From Hydractinia symbiolongicarpus (taxonomy: Eukaryota > Cnidaria > Hydrozoa > Anthoathecata > Hydractiniidae), in assembly GCF_029227915.1 (NCBI RefSeq), contig NC_079887.1:26597650-26661649 (forward strand): a stretch of DNA of 64,000 nucleotides, read 5' to 3'. Position numbers and translations under genes: made by a program. Each line of letters opens with the position of its first letter. Within the stretch, counting starts at the first letter, position 1. Below the pieces are notes generated by a model that ran no database searches, was not told where the DNA came from, and saw only the letters and a program-made list of their open reading frames with translations. Below are positions 36,601 to 48,670 of the stretch, piece by piece.

Positions 36601-38715
36601 CTCTTTCATTAAGCGTCTCATCAAAAATGAAAACATTTTTGAAAACTACAAGTCTCATGCGTTTTAGTGGTGAAAAAGTAATTTAAAAAATCGTTCTGGA
36701 AATGAGTTTACTCCCTGGGTACTTTCTTTGTATACTTTTGAATATACGGGCCGAGTCCGGGATTTAGGGAAATCGCAGGTTTTCGTTTGCCGGCGATTAA
36801 ACTGCTTTTATTCAGCGTCTCATCAAAAATGAAAATATTTTTAAAAACTACAAGTCTCATGCGTTTAAGTGGTGAAAAAATAATTTAAAAATTCGTTCGG
36901 GAAATGAGTTTACTTCCTGGGTACTTTCTTGTATACTTTTGACTATACGGGCCGAGTCCGGGATTTACGGGAAATCGCGGATTTTCGTTTGCCGGCGATT
37001 AAACTGCTTTTATTCAGCGTCTCATCAAAAATGAAAATATTTTTAAAAACTACAAGTCTCATGCGTTTAAGTGGTGAAAAAATAATTTAAAAAATCGTTC
37101 GGGAAATGAGTTTACTTCCTGGGTACTTTCTTGTATACTTTTGACTATACGGGCCGAGTCCGGGATTTACGGGAAATCGCGGATTTTCGTTTGCCGGCGA
37201 TTAAACTTCTTTTATTCAGCGTCCCATCAAATATGAAAATATTTTTAAAAACTACAAGTCTCATGCGTTTAAGTGGTGAAAAAATAATTTAAAAAATCGT
37301 TCGGGAAATGAGTTTACTTCCTGGGTACTTTCTTGTATACTTTTGACTATACGGGCCGAGTCCGGGATTTACGGGAAATCGCGGATTTTCGTTTGCCGGC
37401 GATTAAACTTCTTTTATTCAGCGTCCCATCAAATATGAAAATATTTTTTAAAACTACAAGTCTCATGCGTTTAGTGGTAAAAAAATAATATAAAAAATCG
37501 TTCGGGAAATGAGTTTACTCCCTGGGTACTTTCTTTGTATACTGTTGACTATACGGGCCAAGCCCGGGATTTACGGGAAATCGCGGGTTTTCGTTTGCCG
37601 GCGATTCAACTTCTTTTATTCAGCGTCTCATCAAAAATGAAAACATTTTTAAAAACTACAAGTCTTATGCGTTTTAGTGGTGAAAAAATAATTTAAAAAA
37701 TCGTTCGGGAAATGAGTTTACTCCCTGGGTACTTTCTTTGTATACTTTTGACTATACGGGCCGAGTGCGGGATTTAGGGAAATCGCAGGTTTTCGTTTGC
37801 CGGCGATTAAACTGCTTTTATTCAGCGTCTCATCAAAAATGAAAAGATTTTTGAAAACTACAAGTCTCATGCGTTTTAGTGGTGAAAAAATAATTTAAAA
37901 AATCGTTCGGGAAATGAGTTTACTCCCTGGGTACTTCCTTTGTATACTTTTGACTATACGGGCCAAGCCGGGATTTACGGGAAATCACGGGTTTTCGTTT
38001 GCCGGCGATTAAACTTCTTTTATTCAGCGTCTCATCAAAAATGAAAACATTTTTAAAAACTACAAGTCTTATGCGTTTTAGTGGTGAAAAAATAATTTAA
38101 AAAATCGTTCTGGAAATGAGTTAACTCACAGGGTGCTTTCTTTGTATACATTCAAATATACGTGCCAAGCCCGGCATTTACGGGAAATCGCGGGTTTTCG
38201 TTTGCTGGCGATTAAACTGCTTTTATTCAGCGTCTCATCAAAACTGAAAACATTCTTGAAAACTACAAGTCTCATGCGTTTTAGTGGTGAAATAATAATT
38301 TAAAAAATCGTTTGGGAAATGAGTTTACTCCCTGGGTACTTTCTTTGCATACTTTTGACTATACTGGCCGAGTCCAGGATTTACGGGAAATCGAAGGTTT
38401 TCGTTTGCCGGCGATTAAACTTCTTTTATTCAGCGTCTCATCAAAAATGAAAACATTTTTGGAAATTACAAGTCTCATGCGTTTTAGTGGTGAAAAAATA
38501 ACTTAAAAAATCGTTCGGGAAATGAGTTAACTCACAGGGTACTTTCTTTGTATACATTCGACTATACGTGCCAAGCCCGGGATTTACGGGAAATCGCGGA
38601 TTTTCGTTTGCCGGCGATTAAACTTCTTTTATTCAGCGTCCAATCAAATATGAAAATATTTTTGAAAACTACAAGTCTCATGCGTTTAGTGGTAAAAAAA
38701 TAATATAAAAAATCG

Positions 38716-38842
38716 TTTGGATCGGATTTTCGTTTGCCGGCGATTAAACTTCTTTTATTCAGCGTCCCATCAAATATGAAAATATTTTTGAAAACTACAA
38801 GTCTCATGCGTTTTAGTGGTGAAAAAATAATTTAAAAAATCG
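38716..38842 (+). repeat. Truncated 127-bp monomer, copy 4
   Basis: Same junction. The preceding monomer here has TTATTCAGCGTCCAATC and not TTATTGAGCGTCCC, so copies 4 and 5 form a sublineage distinct from copies 1-3. This copy also has AAATATGAAAATATTTTT where copies 1-3 have AAATATGAAAACATTTTT. Confidence 0.92.
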
Positions 38843-40057
38843 TTCGGGAAATGAGTTTACTCCCTGGGTACTTTCTTTGTATACTTTTGACTATACGGGC
38901 CAAGCCCGGGATTTACGGGAAATCGCGGGTTTTCGTTTGCCGGCGATTCAACTTCTTTTATTCAGCGTCTCATCAAAAATGAAAACATTTTTAAAAACTA
39001 CAAGTCTTATGCGTTTTAGTGGTGAAAAAATAATTTAAAAAATCGTTCGGGAAATGAGTTTACTCCCTGGGTACTTTCTTTGTATACTTTTGACTATACG
39101 GGCCGAGTGCGGGATTTAGGGAAATCGCAGGTTTTCGTTTGCCGGCGATTAAACTGCTTTTATTCAGCGTCTCATCAAAAATGAAAAGATTTTTGAAAAC
39201 TACAAGTCTCATGCGTTTTAGTGGTGAAAAAATAATTTAAAAAATCGTTCGGGAAATGAGTTTACTCCCTGGGTACTTCCTTTGTATACTTTTGACTATA
39301 CGGGCCAAGCCGGGATTTACGGGAAATCACGGGTTTTCGTTTGCCGGCGATTAAACTTCTTTTATTCAGCGTCTCATCAAAAATGAAAACATTTTTAAAA
39401 ACTACAAGTCTTATGCGTTTTAGTGGTGAAAAAATAATTTAAAAAATCGTTCTGGAAATAAGTTAACTCACAGGGTACTTTCTTTGTATACATTCAAATA
39501 TACGTGCCAAGCCCGGCATTTACGGGAAATCGCGGGTTTTCGTTTGCTGGCGATTAAACTGCTTTTATTCAGCGTCTCATCAAAACTGAAAACATTCTTG
39601 AAAACTACAAGTCTCATGCGTTTTAGTGGTGAAATAATAATTTAAAAAATCGTTTGGGAAATGAGTTTACTCCCTGGGTACTTTCTTTGCATACTTTTGA
39701 CTATACTGGCCGAGTCCAGGATTTACGGGAAATCGAAGGTTTTCGTTTGCCGGCGATTAAACTTCTTTTATTCAGCGTCTCATCAAAAATGAAAACATTT
39801 TTGAAAATTACAAGTCTCATGCGTTTTAGTGGTGAAAAAATAACTTAAAAAATCGTTCGGGAAATGAGTTAACTCACAGGGTACTTTCTTTGTATACATT
39901 CGACTATACGTGCCAAGCCCGGGATTTACGGGAAATCGCGGATTTTCGTTTGCCGGCGATTAAACTTCTTTTATTCAGCGTCCAATCAAATATGAAAATA
40001 TTTTTGAAAACTACAAGTCTCATGCGTTTAGTGGTAAAAAAATAATATAAAAAATCG

Positions 40058-40184
40058 TTTGGATCGGATTTTCGTTTGCCGGCGATTAAACTTCTTTTAT
40101 TCAGCGTCCCATCAAATATGAAAATATTTTTGAAAACTACAAGTCTCATGCGTTTTAGTGGTGAAAAAATAATTTAAAAAATCG
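40058..40184 (+). repeat. Truncated 127-bp monomer, copy 5
   Basis: Same junction, 1342 bp after copy 4, with the same CCAATC and AAAATATTTTT variants. It lies in the second copy of the 1342-bp tandem duplication. Confidence 0.92.
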
Positions 40185-42408
40185 TTCGGGAAATGAGTTT
40201 ACTCCCTGGGTACTTTCTTTGTATACTTTTGACTATACGGGCCGAGTCTGGGATTTAGGGAAATCGCAGGTTTTCGTTTGCCGGCGATTAAACTGCTTTT
40301 ATTCAGCGTCTCATCAAAAATGAAAACATTTTTAAAAACTACAAGTCTTATGCGTTTTAGTGGTGAAAAAATAATTTAAAAAATCGTTCGGGAAATGAGT
40401 TTACTCCCTGGGTACTTCCTTTGTATACTTTTGACTATACGGGCCTAGCCGGGATTTACGGGAAATCGCGGGTTTTAGTTTGCCGGCGATTAAACTTCTT
40501 TTATTCAGCGTCTCATCAAAAATGAAAACATTTTTTAAAACTACAAGTCTTATGTGTTTTAGTGGTGAAAAAATAATTTAAAAAATCGTTCTGGAAATGA
40601 GTTAACTCACAGGGTACTTTCTTTGTATACATTCGACTATACGTGCCAAGCCCGGGATTTACGGGAAATCGCGGGTTTTCGTTTGCCGGCGATTAAACTT
40701 CTTTTATTTAGCGTCTCATCAAAAATGAAAACATTTTTAAAAACTACAAGTCTTATGCGTTTTAGTGGTGAAAAAATAATTTAAAAAATCGTTCTGGAAA
40801 TGAGTTTACTCCCTGGGTACTTTCTTTGTATACTTTTGACTATACGGGCCGAGTCCGGGATTTAGGGAAATCGCAGGTTTTCGTTTGCCGGCGAATAAAC
40901 TTCTTTTATTCAGCGTCTCATCAAAAATGAAAACATTTTTGAAAACTACAAGTCTTATGCGTTTTAGTGGTGAAAAAACAATTTAAAAAATCGTTCTGGA
41001 GATGAGTTTACTCCCTGGGTACTTTCTTTGTATACTTTTGACTATACGGGCCGAGTCCGGGATTTAGGGAAATCGCAGGTTTTTGTTTGCCGGCGAATAA
41101 ACTTCTTATATTCAGCGTCTCATCAAAAATGAAAACATTTTTGAAAAGTACAAGTCTCATGCGTTTTAGTGGTGAAAAAATAATTTAAAAAATCGTTCGG
41201 GAAATGAGTTTACTCCCTGGGTACTTTCTTGTACGCTTTTGACTATACGGGCCGAGTCCGGGATTTACGGGAAATCGCGGATTTTCGTTTGCCGGCGATT
41301 AAACTTCTTTTATTCAGCGTCCCATCAAATATGAAAATATTTTTGAAAACTACAAGTCTCATGCGTTTAGTGGTAAAAAAATAATATAAAAAATCGTTCG
41401 GAAAATGAGTTTACTCCCTGGGTACTTTCTTTGTATACTTTTGAATATACGGGCCAAGCCCGGGATTTACGGGAAATCGCGGGTTTTCGTTTGCCGGCGA
41501 TTAAACTTCTTTTATTCAGCGTCTCATCAAAAATGAAAACATTTTTAAAAACTACAAGTCTTATGCGTTTTAGTAGTGAAAAAATAATTTAAAAAATCGT
41601 TCGGGAAATGAGTTTACTCCCTGGGTACTTTCTTTGTATACTTTTGACTATACGGGCCAAGCCCGGGATTTACGGGAAATCGCGGGTTTTCGTTTGCCGG
41701 CGATTAAACTTCTTTTATTCAGCGTCTCATCAAAAATGAAAACATTTTTAAAAACTACAAGTCTTATGCGTTTTAGTGGTGAAAAAATAATTTAAAAAAT
41801 CGTTCTGGAAATGAGTTTACTCCCTGGGTACTTTCTTTGTATACTTTTGACTATACGGGCCGAGTCAGGGATTTAGGGAAATCGCAGGTTTTTGTTTGCC
41901 GGCGATTAAACTGCTTTTATTCAGCGTCTCATCAAAAATGAAAACATTTTTGAAAACTACAAGTCTCATGCGTTTAAGTGGTGAAAAAATAATTTAAAAA
42001 ATCGTTCGGGAAATGAGTTTACTCCCTGGGTACTTTCTTGTATACTTTTGACTATACGGGCCGAGTCCGGGATTTACGGGAAATCGCGGATTTTCGTTTG
42101 CCGGCGATTAAACTTGTTTTATTCAGCGTCCCATCAAATATGAAAATATTTTTGAAAACTACAAGTCTCATGCATTTAGTGGTAAAAAAATAATATAAAA
42201 AATCGTTCGGGAAATGAGTTTACTCCCTGGGTACTTTCTTTGTATACTTTTGACTATACGGGCCAAGCCCGGGATTTACGGGAAATCGCGGGTTTTCGTT
42301 TGCCGGCGATTCAACTTCTTTTATTCAGCGTCTCATCAAAAATGAAAACATTTTTAAAAACTACAAGTCTTATGCGTTTTAGTGGTGAAAAAATAATTTA
42401 AAAAATCG

Positions 42409-42610
42409 TTCTGGAAATGAGTTTACTCCCTGGGTACTTTATTTGTATACTTTTGACTATACGGGCCGAGTCCGGGATTTAGGGAAATCGCAGGTTTTCG
42501 TTTGCCGGCGATTAAACTGCTTTTATTCAGCGTCTCATCAAAAATGAAAACATTTTTGAAAACTACAAGTCTCATGCGTTTTAGTGGTGAAAAAATAATT
42601 TAAAAAATCG
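42409..42610 (+). repeat. Subtype G monomer (GATTTAGGG type), representative
   Basis: The markers are GCCGAGTCCGGGATTTAGGG (the C of TTTACGGG is lost), AAATCGCAGG and GATTAAACTGC. The loss shortens the loop of the GATTT/AAATC dyad from 5 to 4 nt but leaves both arms intact. A related form with GTGCCAAGCCCGGGATTTAGGG is frequent from 48 to 60 kb. Confidence 0.86.
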
Positions 42611-42812
42611 TTCGGGAAATGAGTTTACTCCCTGGGTACTTCCTTTGTATACTTTTGACTATACGGGCCAAGCCGGGATTTACGGGAAATCGCGGGTTTT
42701 CGTTTGCCGGCGATTAAACTTCTTTTATTCAGCGTCTCATCAAAAATGAAAACATTTTTAAAAACTACAAGTCTTATGCGTTTTAGTGGTGAAAAAATAA
42801 TTTAAAAAATCG

Positions 42813-43015
42813 TTCTGGAAATGAGTTAACTCACAGGGTACTTTCTTTGTATACATTCGACTATACGTGCCAAGCCCGGGATTTACGGGAAATCGCGGGT
42901 TTTCGTTTGCCGGCGATTAAACTGCTTTTATTCAGCGTCTCATCAAAAATGAAAACATTCTTGAAAACTACAAGTCTCATGCGTTTTAGTGGTGAAATAA
43001 TAATTTAAAAAATCG
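42813..43015 (+). repeat. Subtype C monomer (GTTAAC type), representative
   Basis: The markers are TTCTGG, GAGTTAACTCACAGGG (creating the GTTAAC palindrome), GTATACATTCGACTATACGT in place of the CTTTTGACTATACGG form, and often GATTAAACTGC. The G-to-T change in ACGTGCC removes the first CGGG of the core. This copy ends in GTGAAATAATAATTT and leads into subtype E at 43016. The C-to-E order recurs at many places, for example near 47267, 53538 and 21343. Confidence 0.9.
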
Positions 43016-43218
43016 TTTGGGAAATGAGTTTACTCCCTGGATACTTTCTTTGCATACTTTTGACTATACGGGCCGAGTCCAGGATTTACGGGAAATCGCA
43101 GGTTTTCGTTTGCCGGCGATTAAACTTCTTTTATTCAGGATCTCGTCAAAAATGAAAACATTTTTCAAAACTACAAGTCTTATGCGTTTTAGTGGTGAAA
43201 AAATAATTTAAAAAATCG
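43016..43218 (+). repeat. Subtype E monomer (TTTGGG / CCAGG type), representative
   Basis: The markers are TTTGGGAAATGAG, TTTGCATAC or TTTGTATAC, GCCGAGTCCAGG and AAATCGCAGG. The C-to-T change that makes TTTGGG, together with loss of in-frame stops, leaves a 64-codon frame starting at TTG. That frame recurs each time E appears (for example 5555, 25792, 47267, 53538). I regard it as a by-product of this subtype and not a gene, because it has no promoter context and the copies simply follow the repeat. Confidence 0.85.
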
Positions 43219-44420
43219 TTCTGGAAATGAGTTAACTCACAGGGTACTTTCTTTGTATACATTCGACTATACGTGCCAAGCCCGGGATTTACGGGAAATC
43301 GCGGGTTTTCGTTTGCCGGCGATTAAACTTCTTTTATTCAGCGTCTCATCAAAAATGAAAACATTCTTGAAAACTACAAGTCTCATGCGTTTTAGTGGTG
43401 AAATAATAATTTAAAAAATCGTTTGGGAAATGAGTTTACTCCCTGGGTACTTTCTTTGTATACATTCGACTATACGTGCCAAGCCCGGGATTTACGGGAA
43501 ATCGCGGGTTTTCGTTTGCCGGCGATTAAACTGCTTTTATTCAGCGTCTCATCAAAAATGAAAACTTTCTTGAAAACTACAAGTGTCATGCGTTTTAGTG
43601 GTGAAAAAATAATTTAAAAAATCGTTCGGGAAATGAGTTTACTCCCTGGGTACTTCCTTTGTATACTTTTGACTATATGGGCCTAGCCGGGATTTACGGG
43701 AAATCGCGGGTTTTCGTTTGCCGGCGATTAAACTTCTTTTATTCAGCGTCTCATCAAAAATGAAAACATTTTTAAAAACTACAAGTCTTATGCGTTTTAG
43801 TGGTGAAAAAATAATTTAAAAAATCGTTCTGGAAATGAGTTAACTCACAGGGTACTTTCTTTGTATACATTCGACTATACGTGCCAAGCCCGGGATTTAC
43901 GGGAAATCGCGGGTTTTCGTTTGCCGGCGATTAAACTTCTTTTATTCAGCGTCTCATCAAAAATGAAAACATTTTTAAAAACTACAAGTCTTATGCGTTT
44001 TAGTGGTGAAAAAATAATTTAAAAAATCGTTTGGGAAAAGAGTTTACTCCCTGGGTACTTTCTTTGCATACTTTTGACTATACTGGCCGAGTCCAGGATT
44101 TACGGGAAATCGCAGGTTTTCGTTTGCCGGCGATTAAACTTCTTTTATTCAGCGCCTCATCAAAAATGAAAACATTTTTAAAAACTACAAGTCTCATGCG
44201 TTTTAGTGGTGAAAAAATAACTTAAAAAATCGTTCGGGAAATGAGTTAACTCACAGGGTACTTTCTTTGTATACATTCGACTATACGTGCCAAGCCCGGG
44301 ATTTACGGGAAATCGCGGGTTTTCGTTTGCCGGCGATTAAACTGCTTTTATTCAGCGTCTCATCAAAAATGAAAACATTCTTGAAAACTACAAGTCTCAT
44401 GCGTTTTAGTGGTGAAAAAA

Positions 44421-47250
44421 TAGTTTAAAAAATCGTTCGGGAAATGAGTTTACTCCCTGGGTACTTCCTTTGTATACTTTTGACTATATGGGCCTAGCCG
44501 GGATTTACGGGAAATCGCGGGTTTTCGTTTGCCGGCGATTAAACTTCTTTTATTCAGCGTCTCATCAAAAATGAAAACATTTTTAAAAACTACAAGTCTT
44601 ATGCGTTTTAGTGGTGAAAAAATAATTTAAAAAATCGTTCTGGAAATGAGTTTACTCCCTGGGTACTTTCTTTGTATACTTTTGACTATACGGGCCGAGT
44701 CAGGGATTTAGGGAAATCGCAGGTTTTTGTTTGCCGGCGATTAAACTGCTTTTATTCAGCGTCTCATCAAAAATGAAAACATTTTTGAAAACTACAAGTC
44801 TCATGCGTTTAAGTGGTGAAAAAATAATTTAAAAAATCGTTCGGGAAATGAGTTTACTCCCTGGGTACTTTCTTGTATACTTTTGACTATACGGGCCGAG
44901 TCCGGGATTTACGGGAAATCGCGGATTTTCGTTTGCCGGCGATTAAACTTCTTTTATTCAGCGTCCCATCAAATATGAAAATATTTTTGAAAACTACAAG
45001 TCTCATGCGTTTAGTGGTAAAAAAATAATATAAAAAATCGTTCGGGAAATGAGTTTACTCCCTGGGTACTTTCTTTGTATACTTTTGACTATACGGGCCA
45101 AGCCCGGGATTTACGGGAAATCGCGGGTTTTCCTTTGCCGGCGATTCAACTTCTTTTATTCAGCGTCTCATCAAAAATGAAAACATTTTTAAAAACTACA
45201 AGTCTTATGCGTTTTAGTGGTGAAAAAATAATTTAAAAAATCGTTCTGGAAATGAGTTTACTCCCTGGGTACTTTATTTGTATACTTTTGACTATACGGG
45301 CCGAGTCCGGGATTTAGGGAAATCGCAGGTTTTCGTTTGCCGGCGATTAAACTGCTTTTATTCAGCGTCTCATCAAAAATGAAAACATTTTTGAAAACTA
45401 CAAGTCTCATGCGTTTTAGTGGTGAAAAAATAATTTAAAAAATCGTTCGGGAAATGAGTTTACTCCCTGTGTACTTCCTTTGTATACTTTTGACTATACG
45501 GGCCAAGCCGGGATTTACGGGAAATCGCGGGTTTTCGTTTGCCGGCGATTAAACTTCTTTTATTCAGCGTCTCATCAAAAATGAAAACATTTTTAAAAAC
45601 TACAAGTCTTATGCGTTTTAGTGGTGAAAAAATAATTTAAAAAATCGTTCTGGAAATGAGTTAACTCACAGGGTACTTTCTTTGTATACATTCGACTATA
45701 CGTGCCAAGCCCGGGATTTACGGGAAATCGCGGGTTTTCGTTTGCCGGCGATTAAACTGCTTTTATTCAGCGTCTCATCAAAAATGAAAACATTCTTGAA
45801 AACTACAAGTCTCATGCGTTTTAGTGGTGAAAAAATAGTTTAAAAAATCGTTCGGGAAATGAGTTTACTCCCTGGGTACTTCCTTTGTATACTTTTGACT
45901 ATATGGGCCTAGCCGGGATTTACGGGAAATCGCGGGTTTTCGTTTGCCGGCGATTAAACTTCTTTTATTCAGCGTCTCATCAAAAATGAAAACATTTTTA
46001 AAAACTACAAGTCTTATGCGTTTTAGTGGTGAAAAAATAATTTAAAAAATCGTTCTGGAAATGAGTTTACTCCCTGGGTACTTTCTTTGTATACTTTTGA
46101 CTATACGGGCCGAGTCAGGGATTTAGGGAAATCGCAGGTTTTTGTTTGCCGGCGATTAAACTGCTTTTATTCAGCGTCTCATCAAAAATGAAAACATTTT
46201 TGAAAACTACAAGTCTCATGCGTTTAAGTGGTGAAAAAATAATTTAAAAAATCGTTCGGGAAATGAGTTTACTCCCTGGGTACTTTCTTGTATACTTTTG
46301 ACTATACGGGCCGAGTCCGGGATTTACGGGAAATCGCGGATTTTCGTTTGCCGGCGATTAAACTTCTTTTATTCAGCGTCCCATCACATATGAAAATATT
46401 TTTGAAAACTACAAGTCTCATGCGTTTAGTGGTAAAAAAATAATATAAAAAATCGTTCGGGAAATGAGTTTACTCCCTGGGTACTTTCTTTGTATACTTT
46501 TGACTATACGGGCCAAGCCCGGGATTTACGGGAAATCGCGGGTTTTCGTTTGCCGGCGATTCAACTTCTTTTATTCAGCGTCTCATCAAAAATGAAAACA
46601 TTTTTAAAAACTACAAGTCTTATGCGTTTTAGTGGTGAAAAAATAATTTAAAAAATCGTTCTGGAAATGAGTTTACTCCCTGGGTACTTTATTTGTATAC
46701 TTTTGACTATACGGGCCGAGTCCGGGATTTAGGGAAATCGCAGGTTTTCGTTTGCCGGCGATTAAACTGCTTTTATTCAGCGTCTCATCAAAAATGAAAA
46801 CATTTTTGAAAACTACAAGTCTCATGCGTTTTAGTGGTGAAAAAATAATTTAAAAAATCGTTCGGGAAATGAGTTTACTCCCTGGGTACTTCCTTTGTAT
46901 ACTTTTGACTATACGGGCCAAGCCGGGATTTACGGGAAATCGCGGGTTTTCGTTTGCCGGCGATTAAACTTCTTTTATTCAGCGTCTCATCAAAAATGAA
47001 AACATTTTTAAAAACTACAAGTCTTATGCGTTTTAGTGGTGAAAAAATAATTTAAAAAATCGTTCTGGAAATGAGTTAACTTACAGGGTACTTTCTTTGT
47101 ATACATTCGACTATACGTGCCAAGCCCGGGATTTACGGGAAATCGCGGGTTTTCGTTTGCCGGCGATTAAACTGCTTTTATTCAGCGTCTCATCAAAAAT
47201 GAAAACATTCTTGAAAACTACAAGTCTCATGCGTTTTAGTGGTGAAATAA
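44421..47250 (+). repeat. 1415-bp seven-monomer tandem duplication
   Basis: TAGTTTAAAAAATCG at 44421 and 45836, and GAGTCAGGG at 44696 and 46111, are each 1415 bp apart. The order F, B, GAGTCAGGG, A, B with GATTCAAC, G, F, B, C matches. Single-base differences are visible (TTTTCCTTTG near 45130; CATCACATATG near 46386). Confidence 0.85.
44840..45040 (+). repeat. Subtype A monomer (201 bp), representative
   Basis: This copy shows the subtype A markers: ACTTTCTTGTATAC (one T fewer than other subtypes), GCCGAGTCC, GCGGATTTTCG, GCGTCCCATCAAATATG and AAAATATTTT in the AT half. It ends in GTTTAGTGGTAAAAAAATAA, lacking the TGAAAAAATAATTT end of most other subtypes. The last CGGG of the core is changed to CGGA. 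Many similar copies occur (for example those starting at 90, 494 and 1100), normally followed directly by subtype B. Confidence 0.9.
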
Positions 47251-48670
47251 TAATTTAAAAAATCGTTTGGGAAATGAGTTTACTCCCTGGATACTTTCTT
47301 TGCATACTTTTGACTATACGGGCCGAGTCCAGGATTTACGGGAAATCGCAGGTTTTCGTTTGCCGGCGATTAAACTTCTTTTATTCAGGGTCTCGTCAAA
47401 AATGAAAACATTTTTAAAAACTACAAGTCTTATGCGTTTTAGTGGTGAAAAAATAATTTAAAAAATCGTTCTGGAAATGAGTTAACTCACAGGGTACTTT
47501 CTTTGTATACATTCGACTATACGTGCCAAGCCCGGGATTTACGGGAAATCGCGGGTTTTCGTTTGCCGGCGATTAAACTTCTTTTATTCAGCGTCTCATC
47601 AAAAATGAAAACATTCTTGAAAACTACAAGTCTCATGCGTTTTAGTGGTGAAATAATAATTTAAAAAATCGTTTGGGAAATGAGTTTACTCCCTGGGTAC
47701 TTTCTTTGTATACATTCGACTATACGTGCCAAGCCCGGGATTTACGGGAAATCGCGGGTTTTCGTTTGCCGGCGATTAAACTGCTTTTATTCAGCGTCTC
47801 ATCAAAAATGAAAACCTTCTTGAAAACTACAAGTGTCATGCGTTTTAGTGGTGAAAAAATAATTTAAAAAATCTTTCGGGAAATGAGTTTACTCCCTGGG
47901 TACTTCCTTTGTATACTTTTGACTATATGGGCCTAGCCGGGATTTACGGGAAATCGCGGGTTTTCGTTTGCCGGCGATTAAACTTCTTTTATTCAGCGTC
48001 TCATCAAAAATGAAAACATTTTTAAAAACTACAAGTCTTATGCGTTTTAGTGGTGAAAAAATAATTTAAAAAATCGTTCTGGAAATGAGTTAACTCACAG
48101 GGTACTTTCTTTGTATACATTCGACTATACGTGCCAAGCCCGGGATTTACGAGAAATCGCGGGTTTTCGTTTGCCGGCGATTAAACTTCTTTTATTCAGC
48201 GTCTCATCAAAAATGAAAACATTTTTAAAAACTACAAGTCTTATGCGTTTTAGTGGTGAAAAAATAATTTAAAAAATCGTTTGGGAAAAGAGTTTACTCC
48301 CTGGGTACTTTCTTTGCATACTTTTGACTATACTGGCCGAGTCCAGGATTTACGGGAAATCGCAGGTTTTCGTTTGCCGGCGATTAAACTTCTTTTATTC
48401 AGCGCCTCATCAAAAATGAAAACATTTTTAAAAACTACAAGTCTCATGCGTTTTAGTGGTGAAAAAATAACTTAAAAAATCGTTCGGGAAATGAGTTAAC
48501 TCACAGGGTACTTTCTTTGTATACATTCGACTATACGTGCCAAGCCCGGGATTTACGGGAAATCGCGGGTTTTCGTTTGCCGGCGATTAAACTGCTTTTA
48601 TTCAGCGTCTCATCAAAAATGAAAACATTCTTGAAAACTACAAGTCTCATGCGTTTTAGTGGTGAAAAAA

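Larger units (their letters stand above)
37501..40184 (+). repeat. 1342-bp tandem duplication (six monomers plus truncated one)
   Basis: Copy 1 is 37501-38842 and copy 2 is 38843-40184. Matched markers 1342 bp apart are GATTCAAC (37603/38945), the E frames (38312/39654) and the truncated monomers (38716/40058). They share rare variants such as GAAAAGATTTTTG, TATACATTCAAATATACG, CAAAACTGAAAAC and ATCGAAGG. Few differences are visible (for example GAAATGAG versus GAAATAAG), so this duplication looks young. Confidence 0.9.
24601..41230 (+). repeat. Domain of higher-order repeats carrying the truncated monomer
   Basis: The rare D variant ACTTGCCAAG occurs at 24831, 28600, 31965 and 36543 (spacings 3769, 3365 and 4578 bp), and each is followed by one or two truncated 127-bp monomers. 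Between them the order is D, G, A-like copies with GTTTAAGTGG, B with GATTCAAC, G with GAGTGCGGG, C with CCCGGCATTTACGGG, E, and the truncated monomer. Copy 1 lacks one monomer (25184-25385 hybrid) and copy 4 has about three extra A-like monomers (36840-37440). Confidence 0.82.
41231..48670 (+). repeat. Domain Z, copies 1 and 2
   Basis: GAGTCAGGGATTTAGGG occurs at 41861, 44696 and 46111 (CGAG coordinate; 2835 and 1415 bp). From 41861 and from 46111 the same order follows 4250 bp apart: A, B with GATTCAAC, G, F, B, C, E (43017/47267), C, a GTGTCATGCG monomer (43423/47673), F with CTATATGGGCCTAGCC, C, an AAAAGAGTTTAC monomer (44031/48281), C, and a tail with TAGTTTAAAAAATCG (44421/48671). Confidence 0.85.

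Noticed and set aside
42813-43015. GTTAACTCACAGGG in C monomers as an operator.
   Set aside because: It is a subtype-diagnostic variant with a chance palindrome; nothing links it to regulation.
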